Origin: Terriglobales bacterium
GTDB taxonomy: Bacteria; Acidobacteriota; Terriglobia; Terriglobales; Acidobacteriaceae
Assembly (NCBI GenBank): GCA_035764005.1
Contig: DASTZZ010000041.1
Span: 1-48,591, forward strand
Direction of reading: 5' to 3'
DNA length: 48,591 bases
In this document: positions 16,622 to 26,000 of the stretch, one piece after another
Numbering within the stretch: the stretch's first letter is position 1
Layout of the letters: each line of letters begins with the position of its first letter
Notes under the pieces: generated by a model
What the model saw: only the letters and a program-made list of their open reading frames with translations
The model's database searches: none
What the model was told of the DNA's origin: nothing
Program-made: the position numbers and the translations under genes

Positions 16622-18195
16622 TGCATTATTTCCTGAGCGGTGGAAGTCCGCTCGAACAGGGGCGACGGTAGTCTCTTAGCGGAAATGTTGAACAATTGTC
16701 GAAATACGGCAAGAAGCAAAGTTCGATCGCGAGAGGTTAGCCAGACGCACCAGCCACATATCGCCGCGGCCGTTAACATGAACATCCCCATGACTGCGCA
16801 GCGCACGAGCATGGGTCCTGGAGCAAAAGTGTGAATCAGCCAGCCGACCGTCAGTACGAGTGTCGATGTGATTGCAAATCCGATCCACAAGCGGATCGCG
16901 AATCTACTGTAGGATTCGTGAATTGTCTTACAAGTGGATTTGATTACGAAGTGGTAACAACATATCGCTTCGCCAAAAATCAGGCCAACCGGGACAGCCC
17001 AAGCTCCTAGTCGGTGTACGAGAACAGCGATGATACCGACTCCGATCAAGGCAGCGAAAAAGTATCCAACTGCCTGGGTGCCATGTCGATTGGTTGCAGT
17101 TCCGATCGCGGAACTCGCCGCCCAGGGTGTTTGGAAGACTAGAAGGACGAGAAAAAGCCGAAGCAAGACGATGTCGGGCTCAATGCGCCCACGCGTCCAC
17201 ACTGTAATGATTTGCCCGCCCTCGTACCAGACGCTCGCCGCAAGAGCGAGCGTGATCGCTGCCGTTGCCGCCACCGTGAGGCGGTGAACTGTTCTCAGCC
17301 GGTCGAACTCTCCGAGAACTTCCATGCGAGCAAAATCAGGGCAAAGGGCGAGGGTAATGCTATAAAGGACCTGACGAATCACGTCGATCATCGCTCTCGA
17401 AATAGACAAAACGGCGACCGCTAGTCCGCCGAGTAGAGCGGAAATAATGAGCGTGCTGCCCTGGAAAGCAATGAGATTGCCGACGAGCAGCAGCGCAAAC
17501 AGCAGGCTCGGATGTGCCAACTCCTTCAATATTGATACTCGCATCCCGGCCATGCCAGGAAACAGCGGTATACAGCGTCGGCGTAAATCGAACAGAACAT
17601 ACATAGCGATAAGAACGATTGTTAGTACCTGAAGCAATGCAATACTCAGCATTCCTCCGCCTAAAATCAGAACCAGCGCTGAGAGGAGCATTACAAGGAT
17701 CTGCTGCGCGTTGCCTATCCACTGAGTACGCGCTAGATTGCCGGTGGTCTGGTAGGTGGCGACAATGAGCCGTACGGGCAGCGACCACATTACGTAGATA
17801 GCGAGCAGAATTATTACTCTGTTGCCAGTGATGGCGTCTGTTACTTTCAGGCCAATCCAATGGGAGAGAGGCAGCAGCCGTGCAAGGACAATGATGATCA
17901 ATGTAACTAGCGTAGCTAAAGCAACGTAGAACCCGATCGTAGTATGCTGGATTCTCCGATACTCGTTTAGATCTCCTTTCGCATATGCCTGTGTCAAGCG
18001 GTTCACCGAAGCTTGTTGCATTCCAATATCAAGGCCTGATAGGTAGCTAACGGCCGCAAAAAGGGCCAGATACTCCCCATACAGGGTCGCCGACCAGTTC
18101 CTCAGGAACAAAGGAACCAGAATTATGGATCCCAGCCGTGGGATCATGTGTCCAACAAAAATGGCGTTTGCTGCAGGAAGAAGGCGACGAAGCAT
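16618..18195 (-). CDS. Polysaccharide flippase (Wzx-like, MOP superfamily)
   Basis: The 525-residue protein consists of about 12-14 hydrophobic segments in the pattern of oligosaccharide flippases. The N-terminus, with IPRLGSIILVPLFLRNWSA and LYGEYLALFAAVSYLSGLDI, matches the first two helices of Wzx/PST family proteins. It should turn the lipid-linked repeat unit across the inner membrane for assembly by the polymerase at 38822-40252. It is the only flippase candidate seen in the operon. It follows the phosphoribosyltransferase fusion by 26 bases and overlaps the deacetylase gene by four bases (ATGA), so these are likely co-translated. Substrate choice cannot be read from the sequence. Confidence 0.88.
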   Translation of the reverse strand: MLRRLLPAANAIFVGHMIPRLGSIILVPLFLRNWSATLYGEYLALFAAVSYLSGLDIGMQQASVNRLTQAYAKGDLNEYRRIQHTTIGFYVALATLVTLIIIVLARLLPLSHWIGLKVTDAITGNRVIILLAIYVMWSLPVRLIVATYQTTGNLARTQWIGNAQQILVMLLSALVLILGGGMLSIALLQVLTIVLIAMYVLFDLRRRCIPLFPGMAGMRVSILKELAHPSLLFALLLVGNLIAFQGSTLIISALLGGLAVAVLSISRAMIDVIRQVLYSITLALCPDFARMEVLGEFDRLRTVHRLTVAATAAITLALAASVWYEGGQIITVWTRGRIEPDIVLLRLFLVLLVFQTPWAASSAIGTATNRHGTQAVGYFFAALIGVGIIAVLVHRLGAWAVPVGLIFGEAICCYHFVIKSTCKTIHESYSRFAIRLWIGFAITSTLVLTVGWLIHTFAPGPMLVRCAVMGMFMLTAAAICGWCVWLTSRDRTLLLAVFRQLFNISAKRLPSPLFERTSTAQEIMQ

Positions 18196-18221
18196 GAAAG
18201 GGCTCGGGTAAACGGAAGTCG

Positions 18222-21200
18222 TTACTTCTTGAATGGAGCCAGGAATGAAAGGGAGTGCAGGTTACGAAGCAGAAGAGGCAGCGGTTTCTGATCGGCAGCT
18301 TCTATCAGGGAGATGAATAAGTTTTTTTCTTTCGGCCAATTCCGCTCGATGTCTCTGCAACGATCGCAGGAGCTGCCGTTCGGATGCGCGATTCGCTTCG
18401 CTATCTCCAACAAGCCTGGTTGGTACGAGGAGCGTGCGATGGAGCAGCCAAGTAGTTCAGCCTCCTTCCGACACGTCACATTTCCGGGAGCAAAGGACCG
18501 GTTCGCAACGCGGAACATCGCGAGATCAGGTTCGGAGTCCCCAATGGCGGCTACATCCGTTTTGGGCAAGCCGACGAGATCCAGCATTGCAAGCAATCCA
18601 ACACCTTTGTCGATGTTCTTCGCAACAATTGCAGTATCCAGGCCCGTGTGATGTATCCGAAGCCGGTCGGCTCCAAGCTCCGAGAGTAAGTCTTGAGCGA
18701 GGAGTGCGGGAACCGGAGCTGTACGGCCGTTCTGGTAAGTGAATACTCGGAGCGAATACAGATAATCGTCGTTGAGGAAACATCCGGGAATTCGTCGGAA
18801 GGCGTCTCGCGTTCTTTCCAACTCCTCTAGAGAATCTTTGTCGACGAGCACCCGTTGTCGATCCGAAAGTGCGTCCCACACAACTGCGCCATACTCAGCC
18901 ACCCCGCCAGCAAAACTGTATTCTCGGCAGTATTGCTTAACCTCACTAAGCGTTCGTGCTGTATTGACGGCGATACAGAAATGATGAGCGTGCAGCAGGG
19001 AGAGTGCTTTGATGCCGGCCGCAGTTGTGCAGGGAACTCCGAATACCATGCGATCGAGGACTCCGTCGATATCAGCGACGACCAATGGCGTATGCCAATA
19101 GATGTCCTTCGGTTTGCTGCAGAGTCTTCCACACTCCTTTATTGATTCTTTCACCAGGAAATTCCACGCAGAGATATATTGGCGATTTGCTTCACCTCGA
19201 ACGGAAAATAAGCGCGGTTGAGTTAAATCGTGATCTGCAAGGCTTTGCGCGCGTATACCTGCGAGAAATTTATTGAAGAAGAGCCGCTCGTCCACATTTG
19301 TGTCGCCGCTCTCCTGGATGTAGCGCTTGACCAGGCATTGAGAATCCGCATCCGACAGGCCAAACTCAAGCATAGCTGTTGCCAGATCAAAAGCAGGATC
19401 GGTAATGCCGAGCTCGTTTTTTCCAAAGCAATGATGTTCAAAGTCGGCTTTTTTCGGAACGTCGCCTGTAAGCCAATCACCGGGCGTCATCCTGCTATCG
19501 GTCATTACGGGCAAGAAGCGATTCTGTTCTGCAAGTCGCCTCCGCAACCATGGTCGTTTTGCAGCCGCGACGATACGAGATCCGTAAGCTCGAATCAGAT
19601 AACCCGATAGAAGTTCCAGACCCTTGTGCCGATCTTCGGTTACCAAGTCCAACGCGGGGTCATCTCTTAGCCAAAGGTGTTTCGCTCGTGCCGCAACATA
19701 GCTGGCGAGGTAATCAACGATGCCTGTGCTGTTCAGACTTGAGACAGCCTGGGTCTTTCCTTGCGGTAGCCACTCGGAAAACAGAATTCCGTCGCGAAGT
19801 CCGACAATAGGCGCAGTCCATTGACCCAATCGGTGACCTGCAATAAATGAGTGATAGCCTAGCCATCCCCAGCCGACGCTCTTCGCAAGAACATAGCGAA
19901 CTTCCTCTGATCCGTTCGAGTGTTTGACATGGACCTCGTAAATTCTTTTGAGGCGGTGATCAACACGCTCGGGAGGTCGATCTCGCCAGGTCGAATTCAG
20001 GTTTTTGAATTCACCGCCGCTGACGACGCGAACATCCGAATAGCCGCGTGCTTTAAAGTACTCGTCGAGCAGTACTTGCATCTTGGAAATAGAATCCAAC
20101 ACGCGGCATTTGTAACGCTCGGCAGGTTCAAGGCTTACTACGCGAATTTTTGGAAGGGATTGAAGGAGGCGCGAACTCTTCCAATCGGGAAGTGCCGGCT
20201 CAACAGGATTTAGGACAACTATATCCGCTTCAGCAAAGCCGGCTCTGCGAAGGATTGTGATTGTCTTCGCCAGCGTTTGTCCCGAGTGGACCGACTCGTC
20301 GGCGATCAACGCGCGGCACCTTTGGCTCGCGGCGCGCTCGAGCTCTCTCTGCTCCGAGCCTGTAATTCCCTTTGACGGTCGAATAGCAATCCAACGCGCA
20401 TCCGTATCTTTAGCTCTGAGGTAAGCGCAAGTCAACGGTGCCAGAAATGAACCAGCCGTACGCAATCCGACCACAATGGCAGGACGGACCGGATCGGCAA
20501 AGTCAAGCATGAATTTGCGCGCTAGTTCGAGACAGTCAGGAGTTGCAAAGTCTCTGGAACGGAAAAATGCTGGGATCTTTGGACGCAGGCATCCAACTGT
20601 TTTTCCAAATCGAGCCGGCAGCAGTTCTTTGAGCTGATCACGTTGCCTTAACGCCGATGATCGATCCGTATTGTTGACAAGCGCATGCTCAATAAAGTCA
20701 GTTACTGTATTCGCCCATACCTGCTTCCATCGAACCAGCCTCGCTAAGAACAACAGCCGAGTGCTGCTCCGCCATGCAAGGCCCTTGTGCGCCGCCCGAA
20801 TTGCCGGGCCAGCCAGAGGCAGAACTTTGGCCAGCTTTGAAAAATCAAAGACAGTTCCTAGTAGGTAGTCATCGATGGTGTCGGTGATTGTGCAGGACAA
20901 AAGAAAAATATTTATCGCTACTTCTGAGTACTGCCAACCGTTGACATGATCGAGTTTATTCAATTCCGATGCGAGCCGCTCGGCGACTTCGTTCAATCTG
21001 GGAAACGCATTTATGCTCCACGAATACCGGCTATAGAACGATTCTTCCTCGGCAAGAAAAGCCACGGGGAGGACTTTCGAGCATCTATCGCTGTCCTCAA
21101 CAGGAGCAGTCGCTTGTGGAAGCTCGATGTGAGGGAGAGTTGAGGTTGTTACGCTGGTTGCTACGCGTGAATCCCAGATGGGAGACATCCGTGAAAAAGC

Positions 21201-21257
21201 GTCGGTTGGAACCGCGGGTGACAATGCTTGTCTACAGTCTGTGGGTTGAGTGCTCAT
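18222..21257 (-). CDS. Three-domain fusion: phosphoribosyltransferase-like, aminoglycoside-kinase-like, HAD (IIB) phosphatase
   Basis: The 1011-residue protein starts with ~200 residues of mostly helical, unrecognised sequence. Residues ~240-370 look like a type I phosphoribosyltransferase: PAIVVGLRTAGSFLAPLTCA and the PRPP-loop-like RALIADESVHSGQTLAKTI (D320-T328). Residues ~410-690 resemble the aminoglycoside phosphotransferase/kinase fold, with PGDWLTGD around D594 and GITDPAFDLATAM about 28 residues later, although the usual HGD is changed to PGD. Residues ~725-985 are a HAD hydrolase of the Cof/phosphoglycolate type: VADIDGVLD (D729, D731) and IGDSEPDLAMF (D907, D911). Similar domain sets occur in Ter-associated biosynthetic systems thought to make a nucleoside-like metabolite. 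The ATG has AGG six bases upstream. The domain calls are moderate to good; the substrate is unknown. Confidence 0.75.
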   Translation of the reverse strand: MSTQPTDCRQALSPAVPTDAFSRMSPIWDSRVATSVTTSTLPHIELPQATAPVEDSDRCSKVLPVAFLAEEESFYSRYSWSINAFPRLNEVAERLASELNKLDHVNGWQYSEVAINIFLLSCTITDTIDDYLLGTVFDFSKLAKVLPLAGPAIRAAHKGLAWRSSTRLLFLARLVRWKQVWANTVTDFIEHALVNNTDRSSALRQRDQLKELLPARFGKTVGCLRPKIPAFFRSRDFATPDCLELARKFMLDFADPVRPAIVVGLRTAGSFLAPLTCAYLRAKDTDARWIAIRPSKGITGSEQRELERAASQRCRALIADESVHSGQTLAKTITILRRAGFAEADIVVLNPVEPALPDWKSSRLLQSLPKIRVVSLEPAERYKCRVLDSISKMQVLLDEYFKARGYSDVRVVSGGEFKNLNSTWRDRPPERVDHRLKRIYEVHVKHSNGSEEVRYVLAKSVGWGWLGYHSFIAGHRLGQWTAPIVGLRDGILFSEWLPQGKTQAVSSLNSTGIVDYLASYVAARAKHLWLRDDPALDLVTEDRHKGLELLSGYLIRAYGSRIVAAAKRPWLRRRLAEQNRFLPVMTDSRMTPGDWLTGDVPKKADFEHHCFGKNELGITDPAFDLATAMLEFGLSDADSQCLVKRYIQESGDTNVDERLFFNKFLAGIRAQSLADHDLTQPRLFSVRGEANRQYISAWNFLVKESIKECGRLCSKPKDIYWHTPLVVADIDGVLDRMVFGVPCTTAAGIKALSLLHAHHFCIAVNTARTLSEVKQYCREYSFAGGVAEYGAVVWDALSDRQRVLVDKDSLEELERTRDAFRRIPGCFLNDDYLYSLRVFTYQNGRTAPVPALLAQDLLSELGADRLRIHHTGLDTAIVAKNIDKGVGLLAMLDLVGLPKTDVAAIGDSEPDLAMFRVANRSFAPGNVTCRKEAELLGCSIARSSYQPGLLEIAKRIAHPNGSSCDRCRDIERNWPKEKNLFISLIEAADQKPLPLLLRNLHSLSFLAPFKK

Positions 21258-21292
21258 GATTACCTGCTTGTCTATAACTTTGTGGGCTTGAA

Positions 21293-22231
21293 TTAAGACT
21301 GAAGCTGATGCGGCAATGCAGACAGAGCGACAGTTGCATGGCGTGTCGCTGATTCAGTTGGTCTTGATATGATCCACTGCGCTCGCATCAAAATGATCTC
21401 GATGAGGCGCTTCTGGTCGGCAAGAGTGCTAAATGTATGATCGCAATCTTTCATGACATCGAGAGTCAATTTGCGCTCGGTGCAGAGCTTCTTTAGCAAT
21501 TTGGCGGCTGCCGATCGAAGCTCATCGAGGCGGTGATCGCCTTCCGAACAAATGAAGCTGACGCGAACGCCTCGATTGGCCACGCCCGTCAAGGCAGAAC
21601 GGAAGTCCTGGTAGAGGGACGACGTTTCGTCTTCCTCATCGATCAAATGCTTGATGCCGAACGATAGAGTTCGCGCGAGTTGTTGGTAATTGGCTCTCCC
21701 TGTGAGCAGTCGCCGCCAACTCCCGAAGTTAAAAAAGGCAAACCGGCGATAGTAGAACAACGCACTCCGATTAGCGGCGCCAGGGTCTTGCCCAGCATCA
21801 TCTTCGTCGATCGAAGGAAAGTTAATTAGAAGCGTTCCAACTACGCGAGAATCGCAACACGCAGTATCAAAAGCGATCCTGGCTCCCGAGCATCCCCCCA
21901 GCAGAATGAATCTGCGAACGCCCTTGTTCTTGCACAAGAATTCCATGGCGTCTTGCGCTTCGGCTACAGCACTCTTTGGAAAAGCAAGACCGTCCTGGCG
22001 CACAGGGCTATCACCGATTCCCGAGAAATCGAAACGCAGCGTCAAAAATCCAGCCCCGGCCAATGCGCGTGCCAGCTTGACGTAAACACGTCCCGCACCA
22101 ACTCGATGCACAATACCCGCGTTGAGTAAGATGACCGCTGTCGAAGCATCCTGCATGGCAATTTCGGGATTGCCGGCAACAATTCCGACGAGCGAGTTAG
22201 ATGGTCCAAATCGGACAGCTTCCTCGTTCAC
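21293..22231 (-). CDS. Alpha/beta hydrolase, possibly like exosortase-A-associated hydrolase 1
   Basis: The 312-residue protein is an alpha/beta hydrolase. It has an oxyanion-type strand AVILLNAGIVHRVG, the segment LTLRFDFSGIGDSPVRQDGL, a nucleophile elbow FILLGGCSGARIAFD with S115, and a late acid/His segment DVMKDCDHTFSTLADQ. The catalytic Ser and His are both present. The layout resembles the paired hydrolases 1 and 2 of exosortase-A polysaccharide clusters and also serine aminopeptidase-like esterases. In this operon it might release or edit acyl groups held on the NRPS carrier domains, as no thioesterase domain is present. The GTG start at 22231 overlaps the stop of the upstream hydrolase gene in a GTGA, which supports this start and coupled translation. 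Confidence 0.8.
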   Translation of the reverse strand: MNEEAVRFGPSNSLVGIVAGNPEIAMQDASTAVILLNAGIVHRVGAGRVYVKLARALAGAGFLTLRFDFSGIGDSPVRQDGLAFPKSAVAEAQDAMEFLCKNKGVRRFILLGGCSGARIAFDTACCDSRVVGTLLINFPSIDEDDAGQDPGAANRSALFYYRRFAFFNFGSWRRLLTGRANYQQLARTLSFGIKHLIDEEDETSSLYQDFRSALTGVANRGVRVSFICSEGDHRLDELRSAAAKLLKKLCTERKLTLDVMKDCDHTFSTLADQKRLIEIILMRAQWIISRPTESATRHATVALSALPHQLQS

Positions 22232-23031
22232 GCGTGAGCTCCCGATGTCCAGGCGACGATTGAACGCAGTGGGTGATTTGGGACGAGCAAGTTCCCATCA
22301 ACGGTAGGCTGCCATATCTTTGGGGCCTTGATTTGTTCGCCTTCAACTCTCGCGCCATGAGCGATAAGATGGTCAGCGAGAACACGATCCCCCGAGTCGC
22401 TGGTATTAAGTGTCAGCATCCTCGCGTGTACATTGGGGGAGACAGAATGAAGGTTCAAGTGCTCGAGTTCTTCTCGCAATGCTTTCGGTAAGCTAAAGCC
22501 AACGATTTCAGCTACCGCCGTATTCCGCTGCTTCTGCCGCCGCTGCCTTAGAGCTTCGCTCTGGAGCTGCGTTAGCTCGGCGAGATACGCCGTTCCGAGT
22601 ACGACCGGATCCCAAAGCACAAGGCCTGCCACATCATCTCTTTGTGCAGCTGAAGCAAAAGCAAGTGCTGCACCAAGTCGAAGACCAATAAGGCAGATCT
22701 GTGCTACTCCTGCTCTGGATTTCACTTCTGCTGCAGCCGTAGAAACATCTTCCAACCATTGAGTAACTGTGCCCTGATCTCCTTCGCCGACTGAGTCGCC
22801 GCACCCATAAAAATCGAAGCGGAGAACCGGAAATCCAGCTTCGCAAAGCTTGGTGGCTAATTGACGAAGAGCACGATGGCAATAGATGTACTCGTGTCCC
22901 ATCGGTTGGCAAATCACCACTGCAGTGTCTCGTACTATCGTGCATTGTGGCTCGTGGTAGCAGCCGAAGAGCTGCTTATCCGACGCCCCGAAGTAAAAGG
23001 GAATTGTTGTACTTTGGCGATTTACTGGCAT
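22228..23031 (-). CDS. Alpha/beta hydrolase-like protein without the nucleophilic serine, possibly like exosortase-A-associated hydrolase 2
   Basis: The protein is about 267 residues from ATG 23031, which overlaps the end of the NRPS gene by ten bases. Upstream in-frame codons to 23220 lie inside that gene and are rejected. The fold is clear: AVVICQPMGHEYIYCHRALR, then FPVLRFDFYGCGDSVGEGD and a nucleophile-elbow region ICLIGLRLGAALAFA. At the elbow the G-x-S-x-G pattern reads G116-L-R118-L-G120, so Arg stands where Ser should be. No His near the C-terminus is an obvious member of a triad. It may be a non-catalytic partner of the next hydrolase or use another mechanism. A related change may be normal for the exosortase-associated hydrolase 2 group, which I cannot check here. 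Confidence 0.78.
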   Translation of the reverse strand: MPVNRQSTTIPFYFGASDKQLFGCYHEPQCTIVRDTAVVICQPMGHEYIYCHRALRQLATKLCEAGFPVLRFDFYGCGDSVGEGDQGTVTQWLEDVSTAAAEVKSRAGVAQICLIGLRLGAALAFASAAQRDDVAGLVLWDPVVLGTAYLAELTQLQSEALRQRRQKQRNTAVAEIVGFSLPKALREELEHLNLHSVSPNVHARMLTLNTSDSGDRVLADHLIAHGARVEGEQIKAPKIWQPTVDGNLLVPNHPLRSIVAWTSGAHA

Positions 23032-26000
23032 TGCAGTCGCTCTGCACAACTCGCGGCAAGCTGACGAAGGCTTTGAAATGCCAACTCGTTCGTCTTTATT
23101 CGGACGCCGAAATGCTTGTGCAACCGGGTAACAAGTTGCACTGCGGAGAGTGAGTCTCCTCCGACATCGAGAAAGTTGTCGAAAGGGCTTACAGTGTCTA
23201 ACCCAAGAACTTCCTTCCACAGCTCGGCCATTTTCTGTTCAATCGGAGCACTCACGATTTCTGCGGGAGCAGGTTGCTCGGCAACTTGTGGCGGAGGGAG
23301 CGCGCGTCGATCGAGCTTTCCATTTGAAGTGACCGGAAGCTCATCCAGTGTTACAAGCATGGGGATCATGTACGAAGGGAGCAATTTGGCTAGGTACTCA
23401 CGAACGTCTGTCATGGAGAATTTTGATCGATCCTCGGGAACGACATAGGCCACGAGTGAACGAATGGCTGGTGAGTCTTCGCGGACTGCGACTCGTGCCT
23501 TACTAACTGACTTATGATTGTGTAAAACGGCCTCAATCTCTCCCAGTTCAACCCGGATGCCGTGAATCTTGACCTGATCGTCGATTCGCCCAAGAAATTC
23601 AATAGTTCCATCTGCCCGATATCGTGCTAAATCCCCGGTTTTATATAGCCGGTCGGACGGAGCAATTCCAAACGGGTCCGGAATGAACTTCTCCGCTGTG
23701 AGTTCAGGCCGATTCAAGTAGCCTCTGGCCAAGCCAACACCGCCAATGTGTAGCTCCCCAGCAACTCCAATAGGTACCGGCTGAAAATTTCGATCGAGAA
23801 TGTGGATCTTCATATTGGCGATCGGCCGACCGATAGGAACAGTTGACCCGTCCCAATCTGTAGTGCATTTCCAGGAAGTGACATCGACAGCAGCTTCTGT
23901 AGGGCCGTAGAGATTGTGTAATTCAGCGTTGGATCGTTCAAAGAAACGTTTCTGTACCTCAATCGGGAGGGCCTCGCCGCTGCAAATTACGCGTTTTAAC
24001 GATGTGCAGTCTTCGACTCCTCTGGCTTCCAAAAAGATCTGGAGCATGGAAGGCACAAAATGCAATGTCGTGATGCTCTCTAGCTGAATCAATTCAATCA
24101 GATACTGAGGATCTCGATGTCCACCCGGTTCCGCGACTACGAGTGTGGCGCCGGTGATGAGAGGCCAGAAGAACTCCCAGACTGAGACATCAAAGGTATA
24201 GGGAGTCTTCTGTAGAACGCGATCATCACTCGTTAGCTGATATGCATCTTGCATCCAGAGCAACCGGTTGACTATGCCGGCATGGACATTGAGTACTCCC
24301 TTCGGCTTTCCGGTTGAGCCCGAAGTATAAATCGCATAGGCAATATTGTCTGGCTTGGCGGTCTTCTTTGGGTTCGACGCTTGTTCTCTTGTGATCTCAT
24401 CTCGAGACGTGTCAATTGCAACAGTTCGCGCAGCACACATCGACAGCCGATCGAGCAGATGCTCCTGTGTGAGGACTAAAGAGACGCCGCTATCTTCAAT
24501 CAGCATTGCCAAGCGGTGCTGCGGAAATTCGATATCGAGGGGAAGGTATGCTCCTCCGGCCTTGAGAATTGCAAGAAGCGCGACCACCATGTCCACCGAA
24601 CGTTCCATGACTACGCCGACTGGTACTTCGGGGCCGGCGCTAAGCTTGCTAAGATAATGAGCGAGCCGATTAGCTCTCTCGTTGAGCTCTCGATAACTGA
24701 TCCGTAGTTCCCGAAAAATTAGCGCGATAGCATCTGGAGTTTGTTGTGCCTGGCGCTCTACTAACTCGTGCAGGCAGACATCAGTGGAAAAATCTTTGTA
24801 TGTACTGTTCCACTCGACCAAAATCTGATGCCGCTCTGCTTCTGTCAGAAGTATCAGCTCAGAAATTCGCTTTTCCGGATGAGTGGAGCCATTGGCAAGG
24901 AGCATTTGCCAGTGGCCGATCATGCGCTGGATTGTGCCCGCGTCGAACAAATCGGGGTTGTATGTTATTGGGCCAAAAACAGAGTCTCCGCGATCGTCGA
25001 CCACGATGACAAGATCAACCTTGGAACAGCCATTCGAAAATTCCTCTGTAGCCATAACCCAATCGTCACTCACATATGCGGGTTTCGGTTGCTGCGAAAG
25101 CACAATCTGGAAAAGAGGATTGCGACTCGGATCAGGGCGCTGTTTTACTGCCTTAACAATTTCCGGAAATGGCATTTCATCGTGTGCCAGAGCTCCCAAA
25201 AGCGTCTCCCGAACTCGCATTTGGAGCTCTTTGAAAGTTGGGTTTCCCGAAATATCAAAACGCAGGGGAAGCGGGTTTACGAAATAGCCCGCCACATCTT
25301 CGAGTTCTGGCCGCCTTCGCCCGGCGGTAAAGCCGCCGAGGACAATATCATTCTGATTGGTGTAGCGATGAAGCAGCGCAACCAGGCCAGTAAGGAGCGT
25401 CATGTAGAAAGAGACTCCTGCTTGCTGGCTGGCATGTCTTATTTCGGGAATCAAGTGCTTAGGAAGCGAGAAACGCTCGATTTCGCCGCGATGGGTTTGC
25501 ACAGCTGGCCGTGGGCGATCGCATGGCCATTGAAGAAGAGGGAGTTCACCCGTCAGCTGCTTGCGCCAATAGTCGGCATGAGTTGATGCAGCGGATGTTT
25601 GCTGTCTCTGCCAGTAGGCGAAATCAGCATATTGAATGTTTGGCTCACGAAGAAGGGAAGAAGCATTTTCTGACGAGAATGCTTCGTAAAGACTTACCAA
25701 CTCTGGAAGGAAGACACGGTAAGCACTCACTGCGTCGAACACGATTTGATGAAACGTAACGAATAGCGAGTAAGCATCCTGCTCGGTCCGAAGGAGGAGT
25801 GCCCGAACAAGGAAACCGGAGCTCAGATCGAATGGCCGGCGGACATCTTCGGTGACCAGGCGCTTTATCTGCGCTTGCTGTTCCGCAGGGGGAAATTTGC
25901 AGATGTCATGGAAAGGAATCGGAAAGTGATCGGCTGCTGGGTGAATAATTTGGACAGGCTTTCCATTTACAAGATCAAAGTTAGTACGCCAGATTTCGTG

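Noticed and set aside
24768-25586. A 272-codon open frame on the plus strand inside the C-A-T synthetase gene
   Set aside because: It lies opposite well-conserved condensation-domain and adenylation-domain sequence and shows no recognisable motif or ribosome binding site.
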